Shown here in pieces: positions 30,220-32,844 of a DNA stretch of 32,844 nt. The position numbers and the translations under genes were made by a program. The stretch covers positions 8,838 through 41,681 of the forward strand of contig CAJTOR010000031.1 of assembly GCA_910577675.1 (NCBI GenBank), given 5' to 3'. Positions within the stretch are counted from its first letter, which is position 1. Each line of letters opens with the position of its first letter. The DNA comes from an uncultured Lachnospiraceae bacterium. GTDB lineage: Bacteria; Bacillota; Clostridia; Lachnospirales; Lachnospiraceae. The notes under the pieces are model-generated. The model worked only from the letters and a program-made list of their open reading frames with translations, did no database searches and was not told where the DNA came from.

Positions 30220-32019
30220 TTAGTTCCCTTCCTCCCGATAAAAGCTGCTCTGTGCTTCAAACATCTGTGTATAAATACCCCCTAATGCCATAAGACTCTC
30301 ATGGCTCCCTTCTTCAATCAATGTTCCTCCCTGCATCACTAAAATTTCATCACAAAAGCGAGTACTTGCCAGTCTGTGTGAAATGAAAATAGCGCTCTTT
30401 CGCTGTAAAAGTCTATCCAGATGATTATAAATCTCACGTTCTGCTATTGGATCTAAAGCAGCCGTCGGCTCATCTAAAATTGTCATCATTACCCCTTCCC
30501 GACAAAGAGCGCGTGCAATAGCCAAGCACTGGCTCTGTCCACCGGAAAGATCAATCCCCTCCGGGTCAAAATCCCTGCGCAGTATAGTATTCAACCCTTT
30601 TGGGAAGGTATTTACACAAAGCCCCGCTGTTTCCAATGCGCTATGTACCTGCAAAGGATCATATTCCTCCTCCATAGCAGTATTTTCCCCCAAAGTAAAT
30701 GCATAGAGATTAATATCCTGAAATACCATTCCAAACAGAGCATATCTCGCCCAGCCGCTCAATTTTCTTCCATCCACTTCCCCAAAAAGAATTTCTCCGC
30801 TATCCGGTTCTAACAATCCGCAAACCAATTTAATCAGAGTCGTTTTTCCACTTCCGTTTTCACCTACCAATGCATAATACTTGCCCGCTTCAAAGGTATA
30901 GGTAAAATTTGATACAGCATCCTGTTTTGCTGCTGGATATCGATAACTAACCTCCCTAAAAATAATCGGTTTTCCAGCAAAATCCTCATAATTCAATGTC
31001 AATTCTGTCATCTCTTCTTCCGGAAGAGCCATCATTTCACGAATATCTTCTATGCACGCTGCATCCCTGCTAAAGGCTTCATAATGGGTAATCAATCTAT
31101 TTAACGTGCCTGAAAAACTCATTGCTGCCGCAAAATAAAGCGAAAAATCCGCTACTGATACCCCCTTCTGCCAGACAGCATAAATCAGATACCCGTAAAT
31201 TAAAACTTCCCTCAACACAGCCAATAATATTTGTAAATAATCTGCGGGAGCACAATCCGTCCGTTCTCTTTCAAATAATACCTTCTTCTCCTTCATCAAA
31301 CTTTTATGCCAGCCAATTAAAAACTTACCCATCCCCATAATTCGAATTTCTTTTCCAAATGACAGATCCTGCATTGTTTCATTGATATAATCCAATCGCT
31401 GTCCTACATCAACATTTTCCTTTCGCAATTTAAGCTGTATTTCGCTCTTTTTATGTAACAGTTTCCGATCAATTCCCGCCAGCAAAAACAACAATATCGG
31501 TATCAAAGGATGCAGCATCAAAAGCGTTCCAACAAATCCAAGTAAAGTTAAAAAAGCTGCCATCATCTCCATCAAACGGCGCATTACACCCTCAACACCA
31601 TAATTATTGCTCCATGTCGTATTCCAGGCACGCGCTGTCAATTCACGGGTCGCCGGCTCCATAAACAATGCATATTTCATACGAAATAATTTTTGAATCA
31701 ACATTACCCGAAATATACCAGTGCGCACCAGACTAATTTTTGTCTCATAGCGTCGCTTTGTCAAAGTTGAACATCCCTGCAATAAAAGTGTAATAAAACC
31801 AACAAAACAAATATTCTGAAAAAGTTTCTCTGACGACACACCACTTATCAACAATGAGAGAAGTCTTTTAGGAATATAAATCTGCCAGAGTGGTAACACT
31901 GCCTGAAAGAGAAGTGTAAAAAACATCAGGCAAAACACAAAAAGATCACTCTTCTTTAAAATCTGAAAAAGATACCCTACATTACGCCATGTTTCAGTTT
32001 TCTTCTCCTTATCAGCCAT
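30220..32019 (-). CDS. ABC exporter subunit (permease-ATPase fusion)
   Basis: A 599-residue half-transporter paired with the 28339 gene. Membrane helices fill the first half (FCLMFFTLLFQAVLPLWQI, AFLTLLGFVGTLLMLHPLIPILLFLLAGI). The ATPase domain has Walker A GENGSGKTT near 384, signature LSGGQSQ near 490, Walker B MTILDEPTAALD near 512 and FISHRLAS. The signature differs slightly from its partner (QSQCLAIARA), consistent with an asymmetric pair. Both keep the catalytic Glu. An orphan gene fragment lies immediately upstream. Confidence 0.88.
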   Translation of the reverse strand: MADKEKKTETWRNVGYLFQILKKSDLFVFCLMFFTLLFQAVLPLWQIYIPKRLLSLLISGVSSEKLFQNICFVGFITLLLQGCSTLTKRRYETKISLVRTGIFRVMLIQKLFRMKYALFMEPATRELTARAWNTTWSNNYGVEGVMRRLMEMMAAFLTLLGFVGTLLMLHPLIPILLFLLAGIDRKLLHKKSEIQLKLRKENVDVGQRLDYINETMQDLSFGKEIRIMGMGKFLIGWHKSLMKEKKVLFERERTDCAPADYLQILLAVLREVLIYGYLIYAVWQKGVSVADFSLYFAAAMSFSGTLNRLITHYEAFSRDAACIEDIREMMALPEEEMTELTLNYEDFAGKPIIFREVSYRYPAAKQDAVSNFTYTFEAGKYYALVGENGSGKTTLIKLVCGLLEPDSGEILFGEVDGRKLSGWARYALFGMVFQDINLYAFTLGENTAMEEEYDPLQVHSALETAGLCVNTFPKGLNTILRRDFDPEGIDLSGGQSQCLAIARALCREGVMMTILDEPTAALDPIAEREIYNHLDRLLQRKSAIFISHRLASTRFCDEILVMQGGTLIEEGSHESLMALGGIYTQMFEAQSSFYREEGN

Positions 32020-32037
32020 ATAAATATTCCCTTCTGT

Positions 32038-32157
32038 TTATGAAAAATAATCAATACAAAGATCCATTAATGGTTTTATATCATTCTGATGATTCAAGAT
32101 AAATACAGGAATCGAAAAAGAATTACTAACCTTTTGTTGATAATTCTTTAAACTTCT
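32038..32157 (-). pseudogene. C-terminal fragment of an unknown gene upstream of the ABC pair
   Basis: A 38-codon frame without a start codon reads YQQKVSNSFSIPVFILNHQ and then NDIKPLMDLCIDYFS before TAA (32040-32038). Amino-acid composition looks coding. It ends just before the start of the ABC gene in the same direction, as if a gene once preceded it. No upstream continuation is found in the same frame, so it may be a truncated remnant of a gene once co-transcribed with the exporter. The rest of 32020-32300 shows no gene. Confidence 0.35.
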
Positions 32158-32300
32158 TTAGCAAGGAGAAAATTATAACTTATACCGCAGGGTAGCACAG
32201 AAAAAAACCGAACATTTCCATATAATCTATAATTTACTTCAGAAAGTTCATATTACAATGAACAAAAAAACTCCTATCCATCCACTTTTACACTTAAATA

Positions 32301-32729
32301 TCAATGCTCACCCTTATCTTTCTCGATCCAAATATCACTTAACAAATTATAAATAATTTGGTCATAATATTCCATTTGAAAAATGAAATTATTATAAATT
32401 ACAAACACCCGCATTTCAGGATAAACCACATATAATTTATCTACTTGAAAAGGATGGTTTAAAGAAATTATTATTATATCTTCACATTTAATTTGATCTA
32501 TACTATTATACGAAGTACGAGCATACGGTCCCTCAAAACATCGTATATGTGACCAATCTATAAGCTGTCCATCATCCGTAATCCCGTAACCATCTTCCCT
32601 AGAATATGTTAAAATATAAATATGGCTGTCTTCAACATAATTCCAATACTTACATAACAAAAATGTTAATAGATATATAGCACTTACAAAAATTATAGGT
32701 TTCATAAGATAGTGAAATATTTTTTTCAT
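32301..32729 (-). CDS. Uncharacterised small membrane protein (142 aa)
   Basis: MKKIFHYLMKPIIFVSAIYLL starts a single N-terminal membrane helix (about residues 8-27) and the rest is predicted extracytoplasmic or cytoplasmic soluble sequence (VEDSHIYILTYSREDGYG, DIWIEKDKGEH). No family is recognised. Codon usage is markedly more AT-rich than neighbouring core genes, suggesting recent acquisition. Confidence 0.6.
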   Translation of the reverse strand: MKKIFHYLMKPIIFVSAIYLLTFLLCKYWNYVEDSHIYILTYSREDGYGITDDGQLIDWSHIRCFEGPYARTSYNSIDQIKCEDIIIISLNHPFQVDKLYVVYPEMRVFVIYNNFIFQMEYYDQIIYNLLSDIWIEKDKGEH

Positions 32730-32779
32730 ATTATGCCTTTACTGTTTTATCTGTATAAAAAATACTACATATAACATAT

Positions 32780-32829
32780 TAGATCATAATAGTATATTCA
32801 AGTTTTAATCAATATACTATTATGATCTA
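32780..32829. repeat. 19-bp perfect inverted repeat near the right edge
   Basis: Arms of 19 bp (32780-32798 and 32811-32829, beginning TAGATCATAATAGTATA) are perfect complements around the 12-nt loop CAAGTTTTAATC. TTTTTA follows on the plus strand. It lies 51 nt upstream of the minus-strand membrane-protein gene. It may be a plus-strand terminator for a gene outside the window or an operator; its end lies close to the window edge. Confidence 0.7.
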
Positions 32830-32844
32830 TTTTTATAAGACTCA

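Overview
The window looks like a chromosomal segment from a spore-forming Lachnospiraceae-type Clostridia (Firmicutes). The evidence is the gene families present (AAA-ATPase/PDDEXK_9 protein, IreB, RuvX, DUF1292 and RNase J cluster, TrmR/TrhP, tandem SGNH lipoprotein, XRE-type cargo), purine-rich Shine-Dalgarno sites and frequent TTG/GTG starts. Apart from the sigK locus, its 5' cargo and one HPr-like gene, everything is on the minus strand.

The main discovery is at 2275-7716. The gene for the late mother-cell sporulation sigma factor SigK is split in two: codons 1-88 lie at 2275-2538 and the remaining 124 codons at 7342-7713. The halves are in register through a shared AATG. Between them sits a 4803-bp sigK-intervening ('skin') element ending in a large serine recombinase gene. 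Excision would restore a 212-residue SigK without a pro-sequence. The two element ends carry 9-bp arms that would meet on the excised circle as a near-perfect palindrome around the crossover, as expected for a serine-integrase attP. The insertion lies at the Asn-Glu codon pair that I recall as the site in the Bacillus subtilis skin element (AATGA core). The element is far smaller than the known examples I recall (about 48 kb in B. subtilis, about 15 kb in Clostridioides difficile). Its cargo is a frameshifted double-HTH regulator, a 74-residue unknown, a STAND-ATPase remnant, an AAA_14/DUF4143 ATPase and several tiny ORFs. On the excised circle the recombinase frame loses its stop codon and runs on into the HTH frame.

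Layout: 1-169 holds a 56-bp palindromic repeat in two copies, 113 bp apart. 363-1937 is an AAA-ATPase/PD-(D/E)XK protein, with a candidate leader ORF upstream. 2275-7716 is split sigK plus the skin element. 7746-15308 is a probable minus-strand operon: mtaB, ireB, ruvX, DUF1292, RNase J, a truncated MltG-like protein, trmR, trhP. It combines tRNA wobble and A37 modification with RNA decay and Holliday-junction or rRNA processing functions. 15654-15887 is a plus-strand HPr/Crh-like protein lacking the phosphorylatable His. 15992-21734 (minus) holds thiI, a DUF2262 protein, a NifS-type cysteine desulfurase, rsmE and an SseB-domain protein; ThiI and NifS form a sulfur-transfer pair for 4-thiouridine.

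The right part is more accessory: a long imperfect inverted repeat (21911-22015), an unknown protein with an AraC/GyrI-like regulator, a lipoprotein with two complete SGNH esterase domains, a frameshifted small secreted protein, a double-GNAT protein, a heterodimeric ABC exporter pair, an orphan C-terminal gene fragment, an AT-rich membrane protein and a 19-bp perfect inverted repeat at the edge. I saw no rRNA, tRNA or CRISPR array.
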